Numbered from the stretch's first letter, positions 54,328-63,432 are shown. The stretch is DNA of 64,000 bases from an uncultured Paenibacillaceae bacterium (GCA_913056365.1 CAJXLT010000007.1:1-64000), one strand, 5' to 3'. The notes: a model not told the origin generated them from the sequence alone. A program made the numbers and translations.

Positions 54328-55956
54328 ATGAACCGGCTATATCGTGTGCTGGTAGTGGATGACGAGCCAATGGTTAGCCGCGGTTTATCACTTTTTATAC
54401 CTTGGGACAAGCTGGGACTTCAAGTTGTTGGCAATGCCTCGAACGGTGAGGAGGCATTATGGCAGATTAACAAGCTTAATCCGCACATCGTAATTACAGA
54501 TATTCGCATGCCTGTCATGGATGGATTAGAATTGCTCAAGCGTATCATGGCAGATTGTCCGACCATCCTCATTGTATTGCTGAGCGGGCACGGAGAATTC
54601 GAATATTCCAGAGAAGCGCTTCGTTATGGTGCGTTCGATTACTTGTTGAAGCCAGTTAGCCGCAATGAACTGGAACAATCGATGCGACGCGCTGTCTTTC
54701 ATCTGGAGCAGCTGCAAGGCCGCCTGCCAGAATACTTACATGAATCCGTACCGGCAGTATCTGAAATTGTGCGAGAGCGCTTAATCTGCAGCATGCTGGA
54801 AGGAACAGAGAAGCCGTATGACCGTCTGTATTGGTTGCGCGGTTGGGAGCTAGAGAAGCCGTACTTCCTGCTGCTCATCTCATTGGACGATATGCGGGGG
54901 ATGAAGCAATGGGAACGGGAGGAGCGGAAGCTGTGGAACTTCGCAGTTAACAATGTGCTGGCTGAACTCGGCCGACGGGGCCAGCTCATTACGGTTTTTC
55001 CGTTTCGGAGCGGCGAATGGGTAATGCTCATGCAGCAAATCCCAGACGATCATATTCGTCACATTGCAACGAATATTATTGCCTGTGTCAAAACTTACAC
55101 GAAGCTAAGCTGCTCGATCGGCATAAGCAAGCTTTGCAGAGGGATTGATTCCCTTCATGCTGCTTACCGTAGCGCTCAGCACGCCTTGATGGCTCGATTT
55201 ACAGGAGGCAGAGAGAGTGTATGCCAAGACAGTGAAGATACCCCGTTTGATGAAAGAGGTTCCTACAGTCCGATAGACAGGAAGCTGGACGAGTGGGAGA
55301 GTCGGCTTGCTGCAGCGATTTCCAGCTATGAGCAAGATGCTGTCGCGTCCCTGCTTCTGCAGTGGAAGAAGATGCTGTTGGTCAGTGGAACGAAGCAGCA
55401 GGAAGCAATAGCGCTCATGATTGAGCTTATGGTAGGTGTGTCCAAGCGGCTCGCCGATCTGTTCGGTGTTCCGTTGCCGAATTTGTCTGCGCTCATTTCA
55501 GACTTGCCGTTATGTGTGACGTTGGAGGACATGAATGCACTCATTATATCCGCAGTCGCAGATTACCAACAGCTCGCAGCTAAGGAAGCGGAGCGGGTTA
55601 AGGAAACCAGTTCGGTTCATAGGGCGCTGCAGTATGCGGACAAGCACTTTCATCAAGATGTCAGCATAGATGAGGTAGCGGAGCATGTTGGATTAAGCAA
55701 TAGCCACTTCTGCGTTTTATTCAAAAAAGAAAGCGGTTTCACTTTTTTGGAATACTTGACCAAGAGGCGTATCGAATGGGCTTGTTCCATCTTGAAAAAT
55801 ACGGATACGCGTATTCACAATGTGTCCCATATGGTCGGATACCAAGATCCCAAGTACTTTTCTCAAGTATTCAAAAAATTGATTGGCATGACGCCTTCGC
55901 AGTATCGTGCTATTGAACATAATGAGGGGGGGATTTACGAGAAGCCATCTGTATAG
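54328..55956 (+). CDS. response regulator, YesN type (orphan), AraC DNA-binding domain
   Basis: 542 residues from ATG 54328 (CGGAGGTGAG about 8 bases upstream). Receiver domain with VVDDEP and Asp58 (VITDIRMPV), Lys in YLLKPVS; a ~270-residue central region of the kind seen in large YesN proteins (contains YFLLLISLDD and SCSIGISKL); C-terminal AraC double HTH (DVSIDEVAEHVGLSNSHFCVLF; HNVSHMVGYQDPKYFSQVF). No YesM kinase gene is adjacent, so its partner lies elsewhere. It sits between a TAXI-TRAP importer and the small Fn3 gene and could control either, and perhaps the conserved element shared with the cellulase gene. Confidence 0.9.
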   Translation: MNRLYRVLVVDDEPMVSRGLSLFIPWDKLGLQVVGNASNGEEALWQINKLNPHIVITDIRMPVMDGLELLKRIMADCPTILIVLLSGHGEFEYSREALRYGAFDYLLKPVSRNELEQSMRRAVFHLEQLQGRLPEYLHESVPAVSEIVRERLICSMLEGTEKPYDRLYWLRGWELEKPYFLLLISLDDMRGMKQWEREERKLWNFAVNNVLAELGRRGQLITVFPFRSGEWVMLMQQIPDDHIRHIATNIIACVKTYTKLSCSIGISKLCRGIDSLHAAYRSAQHALMARFTGGRESVCQDSEDTPFDERGSYSPIDRKLDEWESRLAAAISSYEQDAVASLLLQWKKMLLVSGTKQQEAIALMIELMVGVSKRLADLFGVPLPNLSALISDLPLCVTLEDMNALIISAVADYQQLAAKEAERVKETSSVHRALQYADKHFHQDVSIDEVAEHVGLSNSHFCVLFKKESGFTFLEYLTKRRIEWACSILKNTDTRIHNVSHMVGYQDPKYFSQVFKKLIGMTPSQYRAIEHNEGGIYEKPSV

Positions 55957-56034
55957 TTGGTAACAGATTGCTGTGTTGTTTCTTGCTTGTCGCACGTCAT
56001 TCGTATGTCTGATTCACGTTAGGAGAGGACGTTC

Positions 56035-56073
56035 AAAAAAATTCAACCTGAATTCGAAAGATAGCCCCCTCGG
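56035..56073 (+). promoter_or_regulatory. conserved upstream element (copy 2), Fn3 gene promoter
   Basis: Copy 2 of the element at 44855-44893 (35 of 39 bases identical, including TTCAACCTGAATTCGAA). It is followed by a clear TATAAT -10 at 56093-56098 with a non-consensus -35, the same arrangement as upstream of the cellulase gene. Unlike copy 1, the downstream spacer does not retain a cre site. Confidence 0.6.
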
Positions 56074-56181
56074 CTAGTCGAAAGTTATTTACTATAATAA
56101 AGTAAGAGATGGAACAGGTCGGACATGCGATTGAGGTTCGCTGCCTGTCCCGTGTACCGCAACTTGCTTGGGAGGTGATAA

Positions 56182-56262
56182 GTGATAGGATCGGGAAAGC
56201 AAACCGAGTTACTTTGTCGGGATGTCAACAAATATTACAAGTGGAGGAAGGGTGAAGGATGA
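56182..56262 (+). CDS. possible short leader peptide
   Basis: GTG 56182 has GGGAGG six bases upstream and opens a 26-residue frame (MIGSGKQTELLCRDVNKYYK then WRKGEG). Its TGA overlaps the ATG of the Fn3 gene by 4 bases, an arrangement that allows translational coupling. Coding support is only the ribosome site and overlap, and the cellulase leader has no clear equivalent, so this is tentative. Confidence 0.25.
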   Translation: MIGSGKQTELLCRDVNKYYKWRKGEG

Positions 56263-56669
56263 TGATTATGAAATGGACGAATAACAGGACACTGCTTTAT
56301 CTAATCATGTTATCGATAGTAGCGAGCTTCTTCATGGTTTCACATGCATTTGCAACAGAAGCCTCCAACGCACAGACAAGTGTCGGACAAGTGCTGGAGC
56401 CTCCTCTTGCACCGATAGGCTTGGTGGCCACTACAAACTCTAGGGTAGTAGGCATGAGATGGTATGGCATGCAAAATTCGGAGGGCTTTACGGTGAAGCG
56501 GTCGACTACCGCAGGCGGTCCGTATACGGTGATTGCTAATACTAGCAACTGGGGCTATTTTGACTACGACGTAACGACTGGCACGACCTACTACTATGTA
56601 GTGAGTGCTTGGAATAGTGCGGGTGAGAGCCCGAATTCGACGGAAGTAAGCGCAACACCGGGTAGTTAA
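56259..56669 (+). CDS. small secreted protein with a single Fn3 domain
   Basis: 136 residues with a signal peptide (RTLLYLIMLSIVASFFMVSH, cleavage near HAFA) and one Fn3 domain filling ~45-135 (PLAPIGLVATTNSR; GFTVKRSTTAGGPYTVIANT; TTYYYVVSAWNSAGESPNS). No catalytic or binding module remains. The Fn3 closely resembles those of the cellulase, the signal core resembles the cellulase signal (SLLFLIMVSMVLGSFL), and both genes share an upstream element at similar distance. Best explanation: a paralogue of a modular cellulase reduced to promoter, signal and terminal Fn3. It could still bind polysaccharide or protein. Confidence 0.8.
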   Translation: MMIMKWTNNRTLLYLIMLSIVASFFMVSHAFATEASNAQTSVGQVLEPPLAPIGLVATTNSRVVGMRWYGMQNSEGFTVKRSTTAGGPYTVIANTSNWGYFDYDVTTGTTYYYVVSAWNSAGESPNSTEVSATPGS

Positions 56670-56721
56670 CGACTACAATCAAGCCGTCATATGGGCCGTA
56701 TGTCCGGAACTTCTCCGGCTT

Positions 56722-56768
56722 CAAGAGCTGTCCACGGTTGCTCGCGCAACCCGGGCGGCTCTTGTTAC
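56722..56768 (+). terminator. terminator after the Fn3 gene
   Basis: AAGAGC with GCTCTT and an inner GGTTG with CAACC form a two-tier stem, followed by GTTACTG. The U tract is poor. Confidence 0.55.
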
Positions 56769-56821
56769 TGTCACATTCGTCTCACACTTCATCGCATTCT
56801 GCACGAAATACCGAATTTGCC

Positions 56822-56850
56822 TTGTCATCCCGGCGCATTGCGTCTATAAT
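56822..56850 (+). promoter_or_regulatory. sigma-A promoter of the thi operon
   Basis: TTGTCA (56822-56827) and TATAAT (56845-56850) are separated by 17 bases, one of the best sigma-A promoters in the window. Transcription would start near 56857, just ahead of the TPP riboswitch. Confidence 0.8.
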
Positions 56851-56879
56851 AGGGTCGATTCATCTGAATTGCATACGAA

Positions 56880-56972
56880 ACATGGGGGCTTGCGGAAGCA
56901 GGCTGAGAGTACGGCTATACCGTCGTTAACCATCTGAACCTGTTTGGGTAATGCCAGCGTAGGGAATTTGCA
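56880..56972 (+). ncRNA. TPP riboswitch (THI element)
   Basis: The conserved THI-box segments appear in order: GGGGGCTTGCGG, GGCTGAGAGTACGG, ACCATCTGAACCTG, and GGGTAATGCCAGCGTAGGGA. It binds thiamine pyrophosphate and, through the hairpins directly downstream, should stop transcription of the thiamine genes when TPP is plentiful. Confidence 0.95.
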
Positions 56973-57028
56973 AGCGAGCAATCTTGCTCGCGCATGCACA
57001 ATGTCTACGCGGCATTGTGCATTTTTTA
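56973..57028 (+). terminator. TPP riboswitch terminator
   Basis: A GCGAGCAA..TTGCTCGC hairpin (about 56974-56991) is followed by TGCACAATG paired with CATTGTGCA (56995-57021) and six T residues. The second is a textbook intrinsic terminator and forms the off-state platform. Confidence 0.88.
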
Positions 57029-57083
57029 ATTGATTCGTTCGAACATAATGGTGAATGAGCTGCTAGAAGGGAGAGCTTAGTGT

Positions 57084-57716
57084 ATGCTGGCATTTCGGTT
57101 GTATGTCATTACTGGTGAGGAGTTTCATCCTGGCCGTGAGTTGGTGGCAGTCATGGAGGAAGCGATTGTGGGAGGAGCAGACATTGTGCAGCTGCGGGAT
57201 AAGAATAGCTCGAAGCGGGAGCTGCTGCGCAAAGCGCAGGCGTTGCGAGAGCTGACACGTAAGCATCAGGTGCCTTTCATTGTGAACGATCATATCGATA
57301 TTGCATTGGCTGTAGATGCCGACGGCATTCATCTGGGACAGGACGACCTGCCGCTTCGCGAAGCTCGGAAGCTAGTTGGGAATAAGATCATCGGCATCTC
57401 CACCCATGCCATAGAGGAGGCTCGCCTCGCAGAAGCTGAGGGAGCGGACTATATAGGGGTCGGACCTGTATTTCCGACAAAAAGCAAGGTTGATGTAGTA
57501 GACCCCGTAACAACGGATTATGTGCGTCAGGTCGCAGCAGAGATACGTATTCCCTTCGTTGCGATAGGCGGCATCAAGCTGCACAATGTAGATGAAGTAT
57601 TGGCTGCAGGAGCAAGCCGCATCTGTGCGATCAGTGAGATTGTCGGTAGTGCTAACGTCAGCGATACTTGTCGGGAACTGCTGGCGAGGATAGAGAACTA
57701 TCGAGGAGGCGAATAG
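57084..57716 (+). CDS. thiE: thiamine phosphate synthase
   Basis: 210 residues, TIM barrel. Conserved blocks: GADIVQLRDKN, PFIVNDHIDIALAVDADGIH, LGQDDLP, IGISTHAIEEARLAEAEGAD, YIGVGPVFPTKSK and GGI near the C-terminus. It joins HMP-pyrophosphate and the carboxythiazole phosphate to thiamine phosphate. The related aminase-regulator TenI is a possible alternative, but the operon context and intact pyrophosphate-binding residues favour ThiE. It is the first gene after the TPP riboswitch. Confidence 0.92.
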   Translation: MLAFRLYVITGEEFHPGRELVAVMEEAIVGGADIVQLRDKNSSKRELLRKAQALRELTRKHQVPFIVNDHIDIALAVDADGIHLGQDDLPLREARKLVGNKIIGISTHAIEEARLAEAEGADYIGVGPVFPTKSKVDVVDPVTTDYVRQVAAEIRIPFVAIGGIKLHNVDEVLAAGASRICAISEIVGSANVSDTCRELLARIENYRGGE

Positions 57717-57717
57717 T

Positions 57718-57918
57718 ATGGAGTGCATCGTGAATGGAGAGCGAAAGCCGTTCGCTGCCGGTGATACGCTGCTCGATCTGATTCGCAAGCACGGTCTGGA
57801 GCACAAGCGCATCATCGCTGAAGTAGACGGTCAATTGCTAGACTCGCAAGACTGGTCGAGCACAACGCTTCACGACGGCTGTCGAATTGAGCTTGTTCAT
57901 TTTGTCGGGGGAGGGTAA
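57718..57918 (+). CDS. thiS: sulfur carrier protein ThiS
   Basis: 66 residues, ubiquitin-like, with the functional C-terminal GlyGly (HFVGGG). After activation by ThiF it carries thiocarboxylate sulfur to ThiG for thiazole synthesis. It begins one base after thiE (ribosome site CGAGGAGGCG within thiE) and ends 5 bases before thiG. The extra Gly before the terminal GG is common in the family. Confidence 0.95.
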   Translation: MECIVNGERKPFAAGDTLLDLIRKHGLEHKRIIAEVDGQLLDSQDWSSTTLHDGCRIELVHFVGGG

Positions 57919-57923
57919 CAGGT

Positions 57924-58703
57924 ATGAAGAAGGATCAGCTTGTAATAGGCGGGAAGGCATTGTCCTCACGGTTCTTCCTTGGTACAGGACGCTATCCGAA
58001 TCCGTACGTTCAGAATCAAGCGATAGAAGCATCCGGTGCGGAGGTGTTGACCTTCGCGATTCGGCGGGTCAACTTGGATGAGCCGGAGGACGATTCGATC
58101 CTCCAGCATCTGCAGGAACGGCCATTCACATTCTTACCGAATACTTCCGGCGCGAGTACAGCGGAGGAGGCTGTGCGCATTGCACGTATGGCGCGTGCGT
58201 CTGGTCTGAGTGATTGGATCAAGGTCGAGATCAGTGCGAATGCGCAGACGCTGCTGCCGGACCCGATAGAAACCTTGAAAGCTACTGAGCAGCTTGTCCA
58301 AGAAGGATTCACCGTGCTGCCCTATACATCCGATGATCCGATTCTGTGCAAGCGGCTGGAAGAGGCAGGTGCTGCAGCTGTTATGCCGGGCGGCGCACCG
58401 ATTGGCACTGGTCTCGGCATTCTGAATCCGTACAATATCGGATTGGTTGTCGAGTCAGCAGACGTTCCGATTATTGTAGACGCCGGACTTGGATCTGCAC
58501 AGGACGTAGTGCAAGCGATGGAGCTAGGTGTAGATGGGATATTGATGAATACACCAGTTGCCCGGGCGAAGGACCCTGTGCGCATGGCCCGAGCGATGAA
58601 GCTGGCAATTGAGGCTGGTCGGGAATCGTACCTTGCAGGACGAATCGACAAACGGCGCTATGCTTCAGCAAGCAGTGAATACGAGCATCTGATAGTGAAA
58701 TAA
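57924..58703 (+). CDS. thiG: thiazole synthase
   Basis: 259 residues. Contains [13 protein letters not shown], the Schiff-base lysine segment [27 protein letters not shown] and [20 protein letters not shown]. It condenses deoxyxylulose-5-phosphate, ThiS thiocarboxylate and dehydroglycine into the thiazole. GGGGGAGGGTAACAGGT supplies the ribosome site inside the end of thiS. Confidence 0.96.
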   Translation: MKKDQLVIGGKALSSRFFLGTGRYPNPYVQNQAIEASGAEVLTFAIRRVNLDEPEDDSILQHLQERPFTFLPNTSGASTAEEAVRIARMARASGLSDWIKVEISANAQTLLPDPIETLKATEQLVQEGFTVLPYTSDDPILCKRLEEAGAAAVMPGGAPIGTGLGILNPYNIGLVVESADVPIIVDAGLGSAQDVVQAMELGVDGILMNTPVARAKDPVRMARAMKLAIEAGRESYLAGRIDKRRYASASSEYEHLIVK

Positions 58704-58720
58704 CTCAAGACAGATAGGTT

Positions 58721-59836
58721 GTGTCATATGTGGGAGATCGCATTATCGTATTGGGCGGCGGAGTCATCGGCTTATCTTGCGCCTTGGAACTGGCGAAACG
58801 GGGTTATGACGTAACGGTTCTGGAGATTGGAACCTGCGGCGGGCAGGCTTCTGGCGCCGCAGCAGGCATGCTTGCGCCTTATTCAGAAAATCCTGAGTAC
58901 GCGGACGGCTTCTTCCGCCTATGTCTGGACAGTCTGCGCCGTTATCCGGCATGGCAGGAAGAGGTGAAGCAGCTGTCTGGCATGGACTTCGAATATACGG
59001 AGAGCGGCAGCTTGTACGCGGTGTATCACGAAGCGGATTTGTCAGCATTGACAGCTCGTCTGTCCTGGCAGCAAGCGTTCGGCACGCATGCGGAGATTGT
59101 GGAAGGCGGGAGATTGGAGCAGCTGGAACCCCAGCTTGGACAAGCGCGCGCCGCCGTCTATTGTCCAGAAGAAAGTCATGTGCACGCACCAGACTATGTG
59201 CACGCACTCGAAGCAGCCTGTCGCAAGGTCGGGGTGTATATACATGAGCAACTTCAGGAATTGACGCTCACCGATTGGAAGAATGACATTCGTGTTCACG
59301 ATCGAGCAGGTCAAATTTATGAGGCGGATCGGATTGTGCTGTGCACAGGCGCATGGAGCGGCAGCTGGACAGAGCAGTTCGGCTTTTCCGTCCCGATCTA
59401 CCCGATCCGGGGCCAAATCTGCGCGTATCCGGTAGAACCGTCCATGCTTCGGCATATTGTGTTCACTAGCCAAGGCTACATGGTTGGCAAGGCGAACGGC
59501 ATGCTCGTATGCGGCGCCTCTGAGGACATTGCCGGATTCGCAACGAGTGTGACTGACAGGGGTATTGATCGATTGGAGAAGCTGAGCAAGAAGGTGTTGC
59601 CGTTCCTCAATCGTATGCAGCCGACATTGCGATGGGCTGGATTGAGACCGGCTACTCAGGACGGGTATCCGCTGCTAGGTGTCGGCTCGGAACAGCCTCG
59701 CGTCATATTCGCATGCGGGCATTACCGCAACGGCATCTTACTCAGCCCAGTTACGGCAGCAGTGGTAGCAGATTTAGCTGACGGGCATGTGCCGGAATTG
59801 GCGCTTGGTGCATTCCAGCCAGACCGGTTCGGATGA
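58721..59836 (+). CDS. thiO: glycine oxidase ThiO
   Basis: 371 residues from GTG 58721; the ribosome site is weak (AGATAGGTT), and a GTG at 58730 is also possible. The N-terminal FAD motif GGGVIGLSCALELAKRGYDV is followed by GQASGAAAGMLAPYSE and, near the C-terminus, RWAGLRPATQDGYPLLG and CGHYRNGILLSPVTA, as in DAO-family ThiO. It oxidises glycine to the imine used by ThiG, the aerobic alternative to ThiH. The stop overlaps an ATG (59833) of the thiD frame. Confidence 0.94.
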   Translation: MSYVGDRIIVLGGGVIGLSCALELAKRGYDVTVLEIGTCGGQASGAAAGMLAPYSENPEYADGFFRLCLDSLRRYPAWQEEVKQLSGMDFEYTESGSLYAVYHEADLSALTARLSWQQAFGTHAEIVEGGRLEQLEPQLGQARAAVYCPEESHVHAPDYVHALEAACRKVGVYIHEQLQELTLTDWKNDIRVHDRAGQIYEADRIVLCTGAWSGSWTEQFGFSVPIYPIRGQICAYPVEPSMLRHIVFTSQGYMVGKANGMLVCGASEDIAGFATSVTDRGIDRLEKLSKKVLPFLNRMQPTLRWAGLRPATQDGYPLLGVGSEQPRVIFACGHYRNGILLSPVTAAVVADLADGHVPELALGAFQPDRFG

Positions 59837-59874
59837 ACCATCTTTACTTTGAGTTTTGGAAGGGGACAATCACG

Positions 59875-60675
59875 ATGAATACTGCAATAGCATTGACTAT
59901 AGCTGGTTCGGATTCAGGTGGAGGGGCAGGCATTCAGGCGGACCTTAAGACTTTTCAAGAGTTGAATGCTTACGGCACAAGTGTCATTACAGCGCTCACG
60001 GCACAGAACACTATGGGCGTACACGGTGTGTATCCGCAAGATGTCGATTGTGTAGGTGCGCAATTGGATGCCGTACTTAGTGACATGGGCGCCTCTGCGG
60101 TGAAGACAGGCATGTTGTTCTCCGCGGAAATCATATCCCTCGTAGCTGCTAAGCTGAAGCGGTACGAATCGGGGCATATTGTCGTCGATCCGGTAATGAT
60201 TGCCAAGGGCGGGGCTTCGCTGCTCCAACCGGAGGCAGTTCAGGCGTTGAAGGATCAACTCCTTCCGATCGCAACGCTCGTTACACCGAATATACCGGAA
60301 GCTTGCCATCTGCTCGGTATCGATCCGTTGACCGATGTCGAGCAGATGAGGGAAGCGAGCTCTCAGCTGCTGGAGCTTGGCGCGCAGGCGGTGCTGTTGA
60401 AGGGGGGACATCTGGAAGGAGATATGGCAGTAGACCTGTTCTATGACGGTCACACTTTCCTCGAGCTGGCACATCCCCGCATCGATACCCCGCACACGCA
60501 TGGGACAGGTTGTACATTGTCAGCAGCGATTACTGCCGAACTGGCCAAAGGTGCTGCGCTGGAAGCGGCCGTTCGCACGGGCAAAGCATTCATATCTGCA
60601 GCGATTGCCCATGCGGCTCCAGTTGGAGCAGGCATCGGACCGACATATCATGCTGCTTACCGTCTGTATCGATAA
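59875..60675 (+). CDS. thiD: hydroxymethylpyrimidine/phosphomethylpyrimidine kinase
   Basis: 266 residues from ATG 59875, preceded by GAAGGGGACAATCACG; an in-frame ATG at 59833 overlaps the thiO stop and would add 14 residues. Ribokinase fold with ALTIAGSDSGGGAGIQADLK at the start, VKTGMLFS, VVDPVMIAKGG, LVTPNIPEA and HGTGCTLSAAI with the catalytic anion hole near the C-terminus. It phosphorylates HMP and HMP-P. It is the last thi gene here; thiF, thiC, thiM and thiI are not in the window. Confidence 0.95.
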   Translation: MNTAIALTIAGSDSGGGAGIQADLKTFQELNAYGTSVITALTAQNTMGVHGVYPQDVDCVGAQLDAVLSDMGASAVKTGMLFSAEIISLVAAKLKRYESGHIVVDPVMIAKGGASLLQPEAVQALKDQLLPIATLVTPNIPEACHLLGIDPLTDVEQMREASSQLLELGAQAVLLKGGHLEGDMAVDLFYDGHTFLELAHPRIDTPHTHGTGCTLSAAITAELAKGAALEAAVRTGKAFISAAIAHAAPVGAGIGPTYHAAYRLYR

Positions 60676-60690
60676 TGTGCGTATGGACGA

Positions 60691-61704
60691 TTACGATAAA
60701 GTTGTTAACAGTTTTTCCAACACCTTGACTTCGAGTTGCTTAGCCTCCTCCATAAATTGTGACATGGTGTCGATCAGCGCCATGTCCTGTCTGCGTTCAA
60801 ATTTCAAGTACAGTGATCTGGTCATTTCAGCTTTGTGCTTGACCTCCTTGTATTGCTCATGGAGCGAAAGATTCTGAAGATAGCCTTGCTCGTGTAAGTA
60901 TGCAAGCCGATCGAGCATGATCTTCTTATGCTCCCAGATGACCTGCACCGGTCGAATATCATTGCTGAGCTCCCCGCTGCGCAATAGCTTGAAGTATTCC
61001 TGCATAGAGTCGTAGGTGGCGATTCCGAAGTTGGTCGGTTGATTGAATCTGCCAGACGGTCTGATGAACGGGAGCGTATCCGTCTGCGGATTTCGGGCTT
61101 GCAAGTAGTCTCTTACTTGTGTCTTCAGATAGCCGATATCGAATGGGTAGTCTCCATTGTCGAACTTGAATAAGTTCACATAGTTTTGCCAGCTGAAATG
61201 TGCATGCCCATTCGCATTAGCAGCAATAAAATCATCGTACGATACTTGATAGTTTCCGAAACTGCCGTTCTTCAGAAACCCCTTTAAGTAGAGCTGGCGC
61301 TCGTCATTGTCATAGCCGTGCACGAAGACATCGTGGGTGAAATGTGTTGTCTGATAATGTCTGGAAGCACTTATATAATACAGGTCCACATAGAGAAGCG
61401 CATAAAATTGTTGGTCAATGAGTCGAATGAGGAAGTCAATAACGTGCTCCTTAAGGTAATCAGAAATGAAATCTGCAGTCATTTGCTCAAGCGTTAAGCA
61501 AGGATAATAGGTGAAATTATAGAAGTTAAAGTAGTCATAGGATCTGTATGCCGCGATATCTTGATAACAGCGAAGTGAAATGTAGTTATTGTAGAAGTAA
61601 GGAAGAAATTGCTGTTGATGGGCGAAGTTAATCGACAGCGCATAAGCATGATGCAAATACGATATAATAGGGGGTTCTGCTGTCGGCAATAGATTACGAC
61701 GCAT
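60691..61704 (-). CDS. uncharacterised Tyr/Phe-rich protein
   Basis: 337 residues from ATG 61704 with AAGGAGG 12 bases upstream. The N-terminal half is unusually aromatic (FLPYFYNNYISLRCYQDIAA; YDYFNFYNFTYYPCLTLEQM). It contains the segment HFTHDVFVHGYDNDERQLYL, resembling the His-Asp/GYD core of BtrH-like acyl or peptide transferases tied to natural-product genes; this resemblance is weak. The C-terminal ~100 residues are charged alpha helix. No signal peptide or membrane helix. It is convergent with thiD and has no partner, so its role is unknown. Confidence 0.6.
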   Translation of the reverse strand: MRRNLLPTAEPPIISYLHHAYALSINFAHQQQFLPYFYNNYISLRCYQDIAAYRSYDYFNFYNFTYYPCLTLEQMTADFISDYLKEHVIDFLIRLIDQQFYALLYVDLYYISASRHYQTTHFTHDVFVHGYDNDERQLYLKGFLKNGSFGNYQVSYDDFIAANANGHAHFSWQNYVNLFKFDNGDYPFDIGYLKTQVRDYLQARNPQTDTLPFIRPSGRFNQPTNFGIATYDSMQEYFKLLRSGELSNDIRPVQVIWEHKKIMLDRLAYLHEQGYLQNLSLHEQYKEVKHKAEMTRSLYLKFERRQDMALIDTMSQFMEEAKQLEVKVLEKLLTTLS

Positions 61705-61952
61705 TTTTGTAAATGACCTCCTTGTTGTCATAGTAGGTTTAAATGAGTTTGAAAAATGAGAAAATGGTCATGTCGAATTGTAGGAATTTGACATCCACAA
61801 GTCAATTATACAAGGCTAAGGTCATAGTCGCAATACATGATCAAAGTGCCATCGCGCTTCATGCTGTTGTGTGGTACTATCATTAATATGGAGGGAATCT
61901 TGAGAAATTGTGGAGCTTCGGTGTGAACGGCAACCGAAACACGGGAGGGTCA

Positions 61953-62621
61953 ATGAAGCAAGTTAATAAGTGGATGTATGTATTGCTTATCCTGCTGTTG
62001 CTGATCAGCTTCCTCTACATAACAATGACAACTCGGGAGCACAACGCCGAACTGAACAAGCTGCGTACAGCGTTGGCGTCTTACGAAGGACGAGAATCCA
62101 ATTATGAGAAACGGCTCGATGACCTAAGGAGAGAGCGGCAGGATGTGATTGACAGTATGGTCGCTGCGTATAAGAACAACGTCGATCTCCAGAATGATAA
62201 CAAACGGTTATCCAGTACAGTCGAAGAGCTGTATCTGCGCAATGTGTCCAATCTACAGCTGCTGTTCGAGGAATCCTACACAACGAGACTGAGTTCCGAA
62301 TTTGATACGAACATGCAACATTGGCTGATCGGCTATATGGATGCCATTCTGTTGGAAGATGCAGCGACGCATCAACAGCTGTTTGCTGCTGACGGCATGA
62401 GCGAAGACGATGTGCTGTGGCAGGAGAGGGAGAAGGTAATCAGTTTTCTGATCGCAGAACCGGCTTCCGAACAGGCAGTAGAGCAAATGCTAGCGGAAAC
62501 CAGCCTATCTAATTATGATCAAGCTGTTCAGGTATTCGTGCTTACTGATGAATATGAGGTGATGACAGCATTGTTCATCATCCGGCAATTCGGCAACGAA
62601 TATCGAATCATACACCTATAG
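61953..62621 (+). CDS. membrane-anchored coiled-coil protein of unknown function
   Basis: 222 residues from ATG 61953 (CGGGAGGGTC upstream). One N-terminal membrane helix ([18 protein letters not shown]), a coiled coil of ~70 residues ([20 protein letters not shown] through [14 protein letters not shown]), and a compact C-terminal domain ending [10 protein letters not shown]. The orientation is probably outside the membrane, as for bitopic sporulation or cell-envelope proteins. The family is not recognised. An extended -10 (TGGTACTAT) lies near 61872. The esterase gene follows 25 bases on. Confidence 0.65.
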   Translation: MKQVNKWMYVLLILLLLISFLYITMTTREHNAELNKLRTALASYEGRESNYEKRLDDLRRERQDVIDSMVAAYKNNVDLQNDNKRLSSTVEELYLRNVSNLQLLFEESYTTRLSSEFDTNMQHWLIGYMDAILLEDAATHQQLFAADGMSEDDVLWQEREKVISFLIAEPASEQAVEQMLAETSLSNYDQAVQVFVLTDEYEVMTALFIIRQFGNEYRIIHL

Positions 62622-62646
62622 AATATTGATGGGAGGCAATGGCACA

Positions 62647-63432
62647 ATGGCTTTAATTGAATGTAAATTTTACTCCGAGGTTCTGAAGCTGAGCACGTCT
62701 ATGACCGTCATCTTACCGCAGCAGACATATTCCCAAATTGGGATGGAAGGACGAGGCAATGACGGTGACGACAAGCATCAGACGTTGTACTTGCTGCACG
62801 GCTATACGGATGACGATTCGATCTGGCTGCGCAGAACATCCATCGAACGCTATGTCGCTCCGCTCGGATTGGCAGTTGTGATGCCTAATGTGCACAAGAG
62901 CTTTTACACAGATATGAAATATGGTGATAAGTACTGGACATTTCTGTCTGAAGAGCTACCGGCTGTTGCACGCTCCTTCTTCCCGCTGTCAGTAAAGCGC
63001 GAAGACAACTTTGTAGCGGGCTTGTCGATGGGCGGATACGGTGCATTCAAGTGGGCATTGCGCCGACCAGAGCAATTTGCGGCCGCTGCAAGCTTATCTG
63101 GCGCTCTGGATATGGCTGGTCATATTCATCGAGCTACGGTAGAACCGCCTGAATTTTTCCGGTTAATCTACGGCGATGAGGAGATCACAGGAACACCGGA
63201 GGATTTGCTCTGGCTGTTGGAGCAGAGCGGACAGATGAAGGAGAAGCCGGCGTTGTATCAATACTGCGGAACGGAGGATTTCCTCTATGAAGATAACCAA
63301 GCATTTCGTAGTAAATGTGAGGAAGTAGGCTATCGTGATCATACTTACGTCGAAGGCCCAGGCGATCACGTATGGGCGTATTGGGATGAGTATATTCAGC
63401 ACGTATTAGAGTGGCTGCCGCTTCGCAAGTAG
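62647..63432 (+). CDS. esterase (D-type alpha/beta hydrolase)
   Basis: 261 residues from ATG 62647 (TGGGAGGC 9 bases upstream). Putative esterase family with [20 protein letters not shown], nucleophile Ser127 in [15 protein letters not shown], Asp in [11 protein letters not shown] and His in [15 protein letters not shown]. The family includes feruloyl/acetyl-xylan esterases and S-formylglutathione hydrolases; no signal peptide suggests a cytoplasmic enzyme, perhaps deacetylating imported oligosaccharides. It is probably co-transcribed with the preceding gene and ends at a strong terminator. Confidence 0.88.
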   Translation: MALIECKFYSEVLKLSTSMTVILPQQTYSQIGMEGRGNDGDDKHQTLYLLHGYTDDDSIWLRRTSIERYVAPLGLAVVMPNVHKSFYTDMKYGDKYWTFLSEELPAVARSFFPLSVKREDNFVAGLSMGGYGAFKWALRRPEQFAAAASLSGALDMAGHIHRATVEPPEFFRLIYGDEEITGTPEDLLWLLEQSGQMKEKPALYQYCGTEDFLYEDNQAFRSKCEEVGYRDHTYVEGPGDHVWAYWDEYIQHVLEWLPLRK

